Part shown: piece after piece, positions 1 to 5,369 of the stretch
How positions within the stretch are numbered: the stretch's first letter is position 1
Layout of the letters: every line of letters starts with the position of its first letter
Notes under the pieces: model-generated
The model's database searches: none
What the model was told of the DNA's origin: nothing
The model's input: only the letters and a program-made list of their open reading frames with translations
NCBI GenBank assembly: GCA_003602665.1
Contig: QQSG01000035.1
Location: forward strand, 1 to 7,807
DNA from: Candidatus Poseidoniales archaeon
Lineage (GTDB): Archaea > Thermoplasmatota > Poseidoniia > Poseidoniales > Poseidoniaceae
Direction: 5' to 3'
DNA: 7,807 nt
Position numbers and translations under genes: made by a program

Positions 1-150
1 TTGGTCCTCATAGGAAGAGGTGTCCATGATTCCTCCGAAACTGTTTCGGTGTTTAAGCAACAGGGTTCCACGAACATCCTCGGAGGTCAATTTTACTTCT
101 CTTGTCAACGGGAAGGTTCAAAACACCTGTTCAGGTCGGTTGGTCGATAG
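1..150. other. unassigned left edge: two competing gene readings and a 15-bp palindrome
   Basis: I cannot assign a product here. On the + strand the frame starting at base 1 stays open to a TAG at 148-150, one base before the rpoL ATG. This could be the tail of an upstream gene in the same operon, but its roughly 49 residues contain a single cysteine and show no motif I recognise. In many archaea the exosome protein Csl4, with a C-terminal zinc ribbon, precedes rpoL; this tail does not show that ribbon. On the - strand an ATG at 27-25 is preceded by GGAGGA with a 4-base spacer and reads MDTSSYEDQ to the window edge, so a divergent gene is equally possible. A perfect inverted repeat (CCGAAAC-T-GTTTCGG, 35-49) sits just upstream of that ATG. 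Confidence 0.3.
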
Positions 151-151
151 C

Positions 152-409
152 ATGCCAGTTAAAGTTCTCATTAACGAAAAAAATGAACTCCGACTCCGCA
201 TTACAGGCGAATCCCATACCGCTTTGCAAATGCTCCGTGATCGTTTGAACAACCACAAGTCAGTGGAGTATGCCAACTACTTCCCAGGTCACCCTGAACT
301 CGACCCGCCAGAATTTTACATTCGCACCACTGGAAAGGCAAAGCCGCAAGCTATCCTCGATGAAATTGTAGGAAGCCTTTCCTCTGAATTTGACAGCCTC
401 ACACTCTGA
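152..409 (+). CDS. rpoL: DNA-directed RNA polymerase subunit L (Rpb11-like), 85 aa
   Basis: Small assembly subunit of archaeal RNA polymerase. In the family, L (Rpb11/alpha-like) pairs with subunit D (Rpb3/alpha-like) to nucleate the enzyme. The sequence shows the Rpb11 fold signature: GESHTALQMLRDRL at residues 19-32 (family form GEDHTLGNLLR) followed by HPELDPPEFYIRTTG at 47-61 and a C-terminal amphipathic helix. The start is the ATG at 152, giving 85 residues, the usual archaeal length. The open frame continues upstream to an ATG at 20, but those extra 44 residues do not resemble any RpoL N-terminus. No clear Shine-Dalgarno lies before 152, so the message may be leaderless or coupled to an upstream gene. 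truD follows after 11 bases, suggesting one transcript. Assignment is confident; the start is likely but not certain. Confidence 0.9.
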   Translation: MPVKVLINEKNELRLRITGESHTALQMLRDRLNNHKSVEYANYFPGHPELDPPEFYIRTTGKAKPQAILDEIVGSLSSEFDSLTL

Positions 410-414
410 GGTGT
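408..414 (+). promoter_or_regulatory. Shine-Dalgarno for truD overlapping the rpoL stop
   Basis: GAGGTGT overlaps the rpoL TGA (407-409) and lies 6 bases before the TTG at 421. It matches the GAGGTGA core used elsewhere in this window and supports the TTG start and translation of truD from the rpoL transcript. The bases also form a short palindrome, GAGGT-GT-ACCTC (408-419), which may be chance. Confidence 0.6.
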
Positions 415-420
415 ACCTCC

Positions 421-1821
421 TTGCAGCCAACTGATACTTTGGCTGAAGCCATCGGATTAGTCGGCTACGCCACTGATGATACCGGAATTGGCGGCGTTTT
501 AAAATCCAGAGTCGCTGACTTTCGCGTTGATGAAATCGCAACGAAGATCACATTGAATCCTAAAGGTCGATTTACGGTCGCTAAAGTGACATTAACCAAT
601 TGGGAAACAAATCGATTCTGTAATAACTTATCCAAGAAACTTGGAATTTCTCGCAACCGTATCTTTTTTGCAGGAACGAAGGACAAGCGTGCAGTCACAT
701 CCCAACTCTTTGTGATCGATGCACCTCAATTCAAGGTTGCAGACGTTGAAATCAACGATGTCGTCATCGAAGTACTCGGGCGTACACATCAAAAAATAGG
801 ATTCGGAAATCATCGAGGTAATCGATTTACTATCGTCGTTCGTGGATGCGCTCATCCAGATGGAACTCCAATGACTGAAGAGGAAGCCATGGAAGAAGTT
901 GACACAATCAAGTCCAACATGGTGGAAATGCTCGGTGAAGGAAGGGCTCCAAATTGGATTGGACCTCAACGATTTGGAAGCGGTAGAGCGGTCACAGCAG
1001 AAGTCGGTGCACGTGTTGTTCAAGAACGATGGGAAGATGCAGCGCTCACCTATATTGCCAAAGAAGGGGCGGACGAGAAAGATACTGTTGCGGCCTTTAG
1101 AGCACATGTACGAGAACATGGTATCACTGAAGAAGGTCTTGCCCTCGCTCCAGACTGGCTTGGATTTGAACGACGAATGGTCGAACATTTACTCAAGAAT
1201 CCGGAAGACTTCATAGGAGCTTTCAGGAAACTTCCGAACAATCTCCAACTGATGACGGTCCATGCATTACAGTCTGTAGTGTTTAATCGAGCCCTCAAGA
1301 AGCGCCTGGAAAACGGCTTGAGCATCACGACACCAGTAACCGGCGATTTGGTGGGAAGGCTCGATGAAAAGGGACAACTGGCTGTGAGCAGTTGTGTTAC
1401 TGTTGAAGACAGAACCGCACCCCGAATCGGGAGAAACTGCGATTTGGGCAGACTCACTGTAACCGGACCACTTCCAGGACGCGACATACGGACAAGTGAA
1501 GGTCTACCTGGAGAGTTGGAACAATCTGTTCTTGAAGAAATGGATCTTGCAGAGACCTCATGGATGGTGGAAGCGATTCCACGCTTGACCACTTCAGGAA
1601 CACGTCGCTCATTGACAACTTCCTTTGATGACTTTTCAGTTGAAGTAACACCCAAGGCAGCTGAAGAAACGCTTGGCGAACGTTGGAACCAAGGTCCAGG
1701 CAAAAACAGTCGATGGCATCCTGACGGAGCCTGTTTGAAATTTAGATTCACACTTCCGAGCGGATCGTATGCAACGATTCTTCTCAGAGAATATATGAGA
1801 GGACCTTTGAATCAACTTTGA
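421..1821 (+). CDS. truD: tRNA pseudouridine synthase D (TruD family), 466 aa
   Basis: Isomerises a uridine in tRNA to pseudouridine; in bacteria TruD acts on U13, and the archaeal/eukaryotic relatives (Pus7) act on U13 and sometimes U35. The catalytic core is visible: FAGTKDKRAVTSQ at about residues 83-95, with D88 as the expected catalytic aspartate. An N-terminal segment containing GIGGVLKSRVADFRVDEI follows the archaeal TruD pattern. NHRGNRF lies at about 130-136 and NWIGPQRFGSGR at 178-189, matching the conserved N-x-F-G-x-Q-R-F-G element with isoleucine in place of the usual phenylalanine. The variable TRUD insertion domain follows. The length, 466 residues, suits archaeal members, which are longer than the bacterial enzyme. 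Translation starts at a TTG preceded by GAGGTG; the conserved N-terminus begins only a few residues later, so this start fits. It is convergent with EF-1 beta, with one base between the stops. Confidence 0.95.
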   Translation: MQPTDTLAEAIGLVGYATDDTGIGGVLKSRVADFRVDEIATKITLNPKGRFTVAKVTLTNWETNRFCNNLSKKLGISRNRIFFAGTKDKRAVTSQLFVIDAPQFKVADVEINDVVIEVLGRTHQKIGFGNHRGNRFTIVVRGCAHPDGTPMTEEEAMEEVDTIKSNMVEMLGEGRAPNWIGPQRFGSGRAVTAEVGARVVQERWEDAALTYIAKEGADEKDTVAAFRAHVREHGITEEGLALAPDWLGFERRMVEHLLKNPEDFIGAFRKLPNNLQLMTVHALQSVVFNRALKKRLENGLSITTPVTGDLVGRLDEKGQLAVSSCVTVEDRTAPRIGRNCDLGRLTVTGPLPGRDIRTSEGLPGELEQSVLEEMDLAETSWMVEAIPRLTTSGTRRSLTTSFDDFSVEVTPKAAEETLGERWNQGPGKNSRWHPDGACLKFRFTLPSGSYATILLREYMRGPLNQL

Positions 1822-1827
1822 TTCAAA
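1806..1827. terminator. perfect 10-bp inverted repeat across the convergent truD and EF-1 beta stop codons
   Basis: TTTGAATCAA (1806-1815) and TTGATTCAAA (1818-1827) are exact reverse complements separated by CT. The 22-bp element contains the truD stop (1819-1821) and the EF-1 beta stop (1825-1823 on the other strand), so either transcript can form the same hairpin at its 3' end. It may act as a shared, two-way 3'-end element that stabilises or terminates both messages. There is no strong T-run right after it on either strand, so calling it a terminator is inference from position and symmetry. Confidence 0.45.
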
Positions 1828-2095
1828 GAAGGCCCATCGAAATAACTTCGATTTCGCCAACACCAGAAATGCTTGCCATCTTTTCTTCGAAAGCATCAGC
1901 AAGTCCTTCTCCATCGTTCATAAGAACGTGAACTTGTACGAATTTGAGTCCGAAAGCAAGGGGCTTGATTTCGACGAGTTGAACGTTGTAAGTATCGTCT
2001 CCGAGGCCTTCAACTGTTGAAGCGATCATCGATGTATCAACATCATCCATCTCAGCATCAGGGTTTACTTTGTATGTCATTGCTACCATTCCCAT
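1823..2095 (-). CDS. ef1b: archaeal elongation factor 1-beta (aEF-1B), 90 aa
   Basis: Guanine-nucleotide exchange factor that recharges the tRNA-carrying GTPase aEF-1 alpha during translation. At 90 residues it has the typical length of the stand-alone archaeal factor, which corresponds to the C-terminal exchange domain of eukaryotic eEF1B. Visible family features are the N-terminal strand MTYKVNPDAEMD, the central VQLVEIKPLAFGLKFVQVHV at about residues 39-58, an acidic helix DGEGLADAFEEKM, and a GVGEIEVISMGLL end. It starts at an ATG with a perfect GAGGTGA four bases upstream (2106-2100). The small zinc-ribbon gene ends 9 bases upstream, an arrangement conserved in many archaea, so the two are very likely co-translated. 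Confidence 0.93.
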   Translation of the reverse strand: MGMVAMTYKVNPDAEMDDVDTSMIASTVEGLGDDTYNVQLVEIKPLAFGLKFVQVHVLMNDGEGLADAFEEKMASISGVGEIEVISMGLL

Positions 2096-2099
2096 GTTC

Positions 2100-2106
2100 T
2101 CACCTC
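2100..2106 (-). promoter_or_regulatory. Shine-Dalgarno of EF-1 beta (GAGGTGA)
   Basis: GAGGTGA on the minus strand lies 4 bases before the ATG at 2095 and overlaps the stop codon of the zinc-ribbon gene (TGA, 2107-2105). It is the best match in the window to the archaeal anti-Shine-Dalgarno and serves as a spacing reference for the unusual CTG start proposed at 5357. Confidence 0.7.
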
Positions 2107-2272
2107 AGGGTCCAACGAAGCCACAGTTCGAGCATGTGTAAGAGACACCTTGGTCACGACATCGTGGGCTTCTTCCAATGGAATGGCCGCAGTTTGGACA
2201 TGGGAAAGCTGTGGAGCCTACTTCTGTCAATGGTATGCCGGATGATGTGCAATTCTTTGCTCTCTCTGTCAT
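2105..2272 (-). CDS. small zinc-ribbon protein, 55 aa, EF-1 beta neighbour family (HVO_2753-like)
   Basis: Translating the minus strand from the ATG at 2272 gives a 55-residue protein ending FVGP. It matches the small archaeal zinc-ribbon family encoded just before EF-1 beta. Recognisable segments are FPCPNCG (23-29), RCRDQGVSYTCSNCGF (37-52) and the terminal VGP. Family members usually carry four Cys-x-x-Cys knuckles. Here only two are intact: C25/C28 and C47/C50. The first knuckle is C8-T-S-S11 and the third is S35-P-R-C38, each with one cysteine replaced by serine, so one of the two expected zinc sites may be lost or altered. The cellular function is unknown; the neighbourhood points to translation. 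GAGG (2283-2280) lies 7 bases before the ATG. The gene ends 9 bases before EF-1 beta and starts 41 bases after the OB-fold gene. Confidence 0.88.
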   Translation of the reverse strand: MTERAKNCTSSGIPLTEVGSTAFPCPNCGHSIGRSPRCRDQGVSYTCSNCGFVGP

Positions 2273-2313
2273 ATTAGTGCCTCAGTTGTAGTTTGCCCAC
2301 GACCTCCCCTTCT

Positions 2314-2616
2314 TTATGGTTGCGTGCGAAACATAAGCCTTGATTGACGACCAACGCTCAACCAAAGACCCCCCTGTTTTTGATAACACCATACATTGTG
2401 AATTTGAATACATTGACCTCTGGCTGCATCAAGAGCATCTTGGCCCCACAACTTTACTCGAATCCAACCGCTACAATCAGAGAGGACTACATGACGTACG
2501 GGCATGGGTTCGTCTCCGACGAGAGCCATCGATAATGGATAACATCGAATTATCTCACCGATGAAAGAATGAATGTATCGTTTTGGTTGAAGATCGTGGA
2601 CACATGTTAGAGTCAT
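2314..2616 (-). CDS. single-domain OB-fold nucleic-acid-binding protein (SOSS-B/RPA-like), 100 aa
   Basis: The sequence reads as one OB fold of the RPA/SOSS-B1 type: DLQPKRYIHSFIGEIIRCYP (8-27) as the first strands, PVRHVVLSDCSGWIRVKLWG (39-58) as the central strand-turn-strand that binds single-stranded nucleic acid, then GQCIQIHNVWCYQKQGGLWLSVGR (67-90) as the closing strands. The pattern V-x-L-x-D-x-[ST]-G-x-I-x-[VL]-x-[LV]-W is typical of this superfamily. No other domain is present. It sits 26 bases after rlmE and 41 before the zinc-ribbon gene on the same strand, so it could bind RNA in ribosome assembly or translation rather than DNA; the sequence alone does not decide. The ATG at 2616 has no evident Shine-Dalgarno, and no earlier in-frame start exists before the rlmE stop region. 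Confidence 0.8.
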   Translation of the reverse strand: MTLTCVHDLQPKRYIHSFIGEIIRCYPLSMALVGDEPMPVRHVVLSDCSGWIRVKLWGQDALDAARGQCIQIHNVWCYQKQGGLWLSVGRQSRLMFRTQP

Positions 2617-2642
2617 GTACGAAACAGAGACGTCAACGAATA

Positions 2643-3389
2643 TTATTCTTCAGATGAGGTTTTCTTTCTGCGAACTGTAAATTTGGTTTTGGTGGCTACG
2701 ACATCATCATCAATCTCATCACCGCCCAGAATTTTGTTGACTTCTGTTTCGTAATCAACAAGAACTGAGCCAGATTCAGTCTTCCATGGAATATAATTAC
2801 GGCAAATCAGATACACTTCTGATGATGAATTGCGAGAAGCTTCTGGAGAATATCGACGAACTGTTGAGAAATGTGGCTTCACCGCATTGATCAACTCTTC
2901 AACACCAACACCTTGGAACAACTTGGTAACAAAAGATCCACCATTGCACAATAAAGGTAAAGCAAAATCGAAAACCTTTGCAACAAGGGTCATTGCAACT
3001 GCTTGGTCAATGTTCCACTTCCCAGTGATGTCTGGAGATATATCTGATACGACTGAATTGACTTTACGCTTTTTCAATTCTGTAACAATCCGTTCCTGAG
3101 TCATTGGATCAGTAATGTCTCCAACCATCAACAAAGCACCGTCGACTGGTTGACATGGTTCAAGATCAATTCCTATGACAATTCCAGAAGAACCGACTTC
3201 TTCTACAGCCACTTGCGCCCAGCCACCTGGATGGCATCCAACATCAAGAATCACATCACCTTGACGCATCAATTCAAATCGTGTTTGAATTTGTTTTAGT
3301 TTGAAAGCCGAACGAGCACGATACCCGCTTGCCTTGGCTTGTTTACGCCAAGAATCACGCTTGTGATTTTCAATCCAGTGATCTGCCAT
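2643..3389 (-). CDS. rlmE: 23S rRNA 2'-O-methyltransferase RlmE (FtsJ/RrmJ family), 248 aa
   Basis: SAM-dependent enzyme that methylates the 2'-hydroxyl of a uridine in the 23S A-loop (U2552 in E. coli numbering), a late step of large-subunit maturation. The K-D-K-E catalytic tetrad is complete: K30 in RARSAFKLKQI, D116 in VVSDISPD, K156 in FVTKLFQG and E191 in SSEVYLI. SAM motif I is DVGCHPGGW (49-57), where the usual Ala/Ala-Pro form is replaced by Cys-His-Pro, and motif II is IGIDL (72-76). A charged tail of about 45 residues follows the catalytic domain, and no TRAM domain is visible. The ATG at 3389 is preceded by AGGGG about 7 bases upstream. It is the first gene of the rlmE / OB-fold / zinc-ribbon / EF-1 beta run and is divergent from the gene at 3492. 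Confidence 0.93.
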   Translation of the reverse strand: MADHWIENHKRDSWRKQAKASGYRARSAFKLKQIQTRFELMRQGDVILDVGCHPGGWAQVAVEEVGSSGIVIGIDLEPCQPVDGALLMVGDITDPMTQERIVTELKKRKVNSVVSDISPDITGKWNIDQAVAMTLVAKVFDFALPLLCNGGSFVTKLFQGVGVEELINAVKPHFSTVRRYSPEASRNSSSEVYLICRNYIPWKTESGSVLVDYETEVNKILGGDEIDDDVVATKTKFTVRRKKTSSEE

Positions 3390-3491
3390 TGCAATCCCCT
3401 AAATCGAATGCTGGAACTCATCATCATAACATCTTCCCAGTATTCATGGTCAAAACGATGGGATGAAGGAGGGCAAGCACGTCGCCAAGAC
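3390..3491. promoter_or_regulatory. divergent intergenic region between rlmE and the exported thioredoxin-like gene
   Basis: This 102-base spacer separates two outward-facing genes and must hold both promoters unless a gene start is wrong. I see AT-rich stretches (for example around 3425-3433) but no convincing TATA/BRE pair on either strand. A GAAGGAGGG run at 3465-3473 resembles a Shine-Dalgarno but is about 18 bases from the ATG at 3492, too far for normal use, and no in-frame start lies closer. Confidence 0.35.
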
Positions 3492-4421
3492 ATGAGCGGA
3501 GTTCGAAAGGCGCTGTTCTTAGCAGTCCTTCTGGCACTTATCCCTCCAGCAGATGCTGTTCGTATCAATCCTGAATCCTGGAATAATTCTGCAGTTGTTG
3601 AAGGAGGGTTCACGATTCTTGTGGAAGAATACACAGCGACATGGTGTGAACAATGTGCTCAAATCGATGAAGATTTAGAGATCATAACCGATGATCATGG
3701 GAGTCGAATCTCAATGATATCTTATCATCCCAGTGACGGAGTCGATGCATTCGAACCACCTGCTGCGGAGCATCGACTCGAACGATTACGACTTCAACAC
3801 CCTAATCTTGCTGGCTCACCATCCTTCGTTGTTCATAACGGATTAGTCCGAGAAGGGGTTGAATCATGGCCCGATGTTCAAAGCGACATCTTGAAGGAAG
3901 AATCAAGTCAACGTGGTTTTACAGAACTCAAGGTTACAGCAGAAACCAACGAAACAGAACTTATGGTTACCGTATTTCCTCCTTTATTTGGCGATGTGCA
4001 GAATGATACGCAGGTCAGCATACTCTTTTTGCAACACAACAAAGTGATTCCAGATGGGTTCATCAACCCAGGAACCGGGTCGAGAGACAGAGTTCTAGTT
4101 GGACTTGCAGAATTCCCTATGAATGGCAATCCTGTGTCCATTGATACAACCATCGTCGCTCCTTTCGTAGCGAGTTATCCAATAGACTCAATGGAACAAT
4201 GGAGTGTCGTGGTCGTCCATGAATACACAAGCGAGGCCCTTACAAACAAAACAACAACAGATTCGAAACCCTTGGGAGTTGTGGAGATCAGCATCAAAGA
4301 TCCACATCAAGATGAATCTACAGAACTACCTCTACTTCTTCCAATAATCATTTTTATGGCCATAGGAACTCTTGGAATTATTTCCTCGAAAAATAAGAAA
4401 AAGGTAAAAGAAGAGGAGTAA
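3492..4421 (+). CDS. exported thioredoxin-like protein with CEQC site and C-terminal membrane anchor, 309 aa
   Basis: Starting at the ATG at 3492, the protein begins with a signal sequence: charged SGVRK, a hydrophobic core ALFLAVLLALIPPADA and a likely cleavage near residue 22. A thioredoxin-fold domain follows. FTILVEEYTATWCEQC (40-55) carries the redox pair C52/C55, and AGSPSFVVHNG further on looks like the cis-proline loop. The opening resembles the Omp28/thioredoxin-like pattern seen in secreted archaeal and bacterial proteins. The next 130 or so residues are strand-rich and may form a beta-sandwich. LPLLLPIIIFMAIGTLGII is a C-terminal membrane helix, followed by a Lys/Glu-rich cytoplasmic tail. 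The active site should face outside the cell. The open frame reaches 3339, but the extra N-terminus would bury the signal sequence. Function is inferred to be thiol-disulfide exchange on exported proteins; the substrate is unknown. Confidence 0.8.
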   Translation: MSGVRKALFLAVLLALIPPADAVRINPESWNNSAVVEGGFTILVEEYTATWCEQCAQIDEDLEIITDDHGSRISMISYHPSDGVDAFEPPAAEHRLERLRLQHPNLAGSPSFVVHNGLVREGVESWPDVQSDILKEESSQRGFTELKVTAETNETELMVTVFPPLFGDVQNDTQVSILFLQHNKVIPDGFINPGTGSRDRVLVGLAEFPMNGNPVSIDTTIVAPFVASYPIDSMEQWSVVVVHEYTSEALTNKTTTDSKPLGVVEISIKDPHQDESTELPLLLPIIIFMAIGTLGIISSKNKKKVKEEE

Positions 4422-4441
4422 ATGTATCAAAATAGTTCTCT

Positions 4442-4464
4442 TTTCCGGTATTTTATTCCGGAAA
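4442..4464 (+). terminator. stem-loop after the thioredoxin-like gene
   Basis: TTTCCGG (4442-4448) and CCGGAAA (4458-4464) pair perfectly around the 9-base AT-only loop TATTTTATT, 20 bases after the stop codon at 4421. The position and T-rich flanks fit a 3'-end or termination element. Archaeal termination needs only T-runs, so the stem itself may be incidental. The rest of 4422-4524 shows no gene. Confidence 0.4.
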
Positions 4465-4524
4465 CTGGAATTTGTCGATGCAAAACACCCATTCATTCAT
4501 AAGGTATTGTGACAATGTAATACC

Positions 4525-4788
4525 ATGGAAGAAACATTTGAAGCGAACACGCAGGATGATGACCATGTTAAGGAATGGATGGTGGAATTCATCGCAGTGG
4601 TTAACGATACAACGAACCAACACCTTTCAGTTCTTTACGGAACGGATAAGGAAGACGTTCAACGAGCACTATTGCATGAATTGAGAAGAATCTATACCGA
4701 AACAGATCGAATTGATGTTACCATCGTTCGTCTTGAAGAATGCAAGTCTGAGGAAGGACCAATTTTCGAAGGTCTCTTCATTCCTTAA
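4525..4788 (+). CDS. small acidic protein of unknown function, 87 aa
   Basis: I do not recognise this family. The protein is rich in Asp and Glu, has a single cysteine (in LEECKSEEG) and no signal sequence or membrane helix, so it should be cytoplasmic. The pattern looks alpha/beta: a helix around HVKEWMVEFIAVVND, a strand HLSVLYG, a charged helix DKEDVQRALLHELRRIYTET, a strand DVTIVRLEE, and a short hydrophobic end. It starts at an ATG with no Shine-Dalgarno, 103 bases after the preceding gene and beyond a stem-loop, so it may have its own promoter and a leaderless message. Its TAA (4786-4788) overlaps the TAA of the oppositely oriented gene by 3 bases. The frame is supported by length, regular secondary-structure pattern and good fit between neighbours. 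Confidence 0.65.
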   Translation: MEETFEANTQDDDHVKEWMVEFIAVVNDTTNQHLSVLYGTDKEDVQRALLHELRRIYTETDRIDVTIVRLEECKSEEGPIFEGLFIP

Positions 4789-5357
4789 ACACGTTCTCGA
4801 TAACTGATTATGATGTCTTGGCCATCAAGGAGAATGTAGTTATCAAATGAGTCAATTTCTTCAAGTGTGCTATTCCCATCACGATTGTACATAACCAGTT
4901 CGTGTGTGGAGTTCACTCTGTAGTCAAAGATACCAGTCTCATCGAAATGTTGACCCCAAATATCGAAGAACACACCGAGTTCAACTTCTTCGTCCGTTTG
5001 CATTTCCAAATGGAGTTTACCATCCGAAGAATGGGTATGGACAACGTGCATGTCAGCTCCAGATTCGCTGCATACGTCACTATTTACTCCAACATTTTCA
5101 GGGATGGTGACAAATTGATCTTCGATTTGAATAGTGAGGTACATGTGGTCATGACGTGTAAGTCCTCCATGCGAAAGGCAGGTTGAGGCAAGAGGATGTA
5201 TCTCATCAAGCGAATTACTTTGTCCAGGTTCATCATTGCTTTCAATCGCAGAAGCTTGGTTGGAATCATCATCGCCAGAGAATATGTAGCCTCCTTGATA
5301 AGCGACGATAAGAAGAGCAATCACCGCAATGACAACGATTGAGGCGTCTCTGTTCAG
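4785..5357 (-). CDS. membrane-anchored His/Cys-rich protein, putative extracytoplasmic metal binder, about 190 aa
   Basis: Function is not established. The N-terminus is a membrane helix (ASIVVIAVIALLIVAYQGGYIF) preceded by NRD, then an acidic linker, then a compact outward-facing domain. The domain carries many likely metal ligands. Counting from the CTG at 5357 these are C60, H63, H69, H71, C96, H104, H107, H109 and H116, within HGGLTRHDHMYLTIQI, TIPENVGV, HVVHTHSSDGKLHLEM and LGVFFDIWG. From memory, similar HTHDxxGxIHxE and LGxFFxxWG segments occur in uncharacterised bacterial membrane proteins; I know no named function. The start is unusual. The first canonical codon is the GTG at 5324, but it cuts the membrane helix in half. 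The CTG at 5357 follows GGAAGTGA at the same 4-base spacing as in EF-1 beta and gives a full anchor. It lies 4 bases after the VKOR stop, so it is probably co-translated. Confidence 0.75.
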   Translation of the reverse strand: MNRDASIVVIAVIALLIVAYQGGYIFSGDDDSNQASAIESNDEPGQSNSLDEIHPLASTCLSHGGLTRHDHMYLTIQIEDQFVTIPENVGVNSDVCSESGADMHVVHTHSSDGKLHLEMQTDEEVELGVFFDIWGQHFDETGIFDYRVNSTHELVMYNRDGNSTLEEIDSFDNYILLDGQDIIISYRERV

Positions 5358-5361
5358 AGTT

Positions 5362-5369
5362 TCACTTCC
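5362..5369 (-). promoter_or_regulatory. Shine-Dalgarno-like site supporting a CTG start at 5357
   Basis: GGAAGTGA on the minus strand differs from GGAGGTGA by one base, overlaps the VKOR stop codon (5364-5362), and lies 4 bases before CTG at 5357-5355. The GAGGTGA site of EF-1 beta has the same 4-base spacing. It decides the start of the His/Cys-rich gene in favour of the longer form. Confidence 0.5.

Noticed and set aside
115..136. Possible attenuator or tRNA T-arm (AGGT, ACCTG-TT-CAGGT) before rpoL
   Set aside because: The stems are only 4-5 bp, no T-run follows, and no acceptor, D or anticodon arm can be paired around it.
20..151. N-terminal extension of rpoL from the ATG at 20
   Set aside because: RpoL proteins start directly at the first strand; the 44 extra residues match nothing in the family and the ATG at 152 gives the normal 85 residues.
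628..1188. Long minus-strand open frame inside truD (also 1050-1751)
   Set aside because: It lies entirely within truD, whose motifs are intact; the antisense proteins show no motif and have composition typical of shadow frames.
2017..2277. Plus-strand open frame covering the zinc-ribbon gene
   Set aside because: The minus strand encodes a clear known small zinc-ribbon protein in the conserved place beside EF-1 beta.
2340..2564. Plus-strand open frames opposite the OB-fold gene
   Set aside because: They are antisense to a recognisable OB-fold domain and show no family resemblance.
3339..3491. Longer N-terminus for the exported thioredoxin-like protein
   Set aside because: It would overlap the rlmE start and place the signal sequence 51 residues in; the ATG at 3492 begins directly with a signal peptide.
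4472..4684. Overlapping plus-strand open frame next to the small acidic gene
   Set aside because: It overlaps the 87-residue frame out of phase, has no recognisable features, and leaves the convergent junction unexplained.
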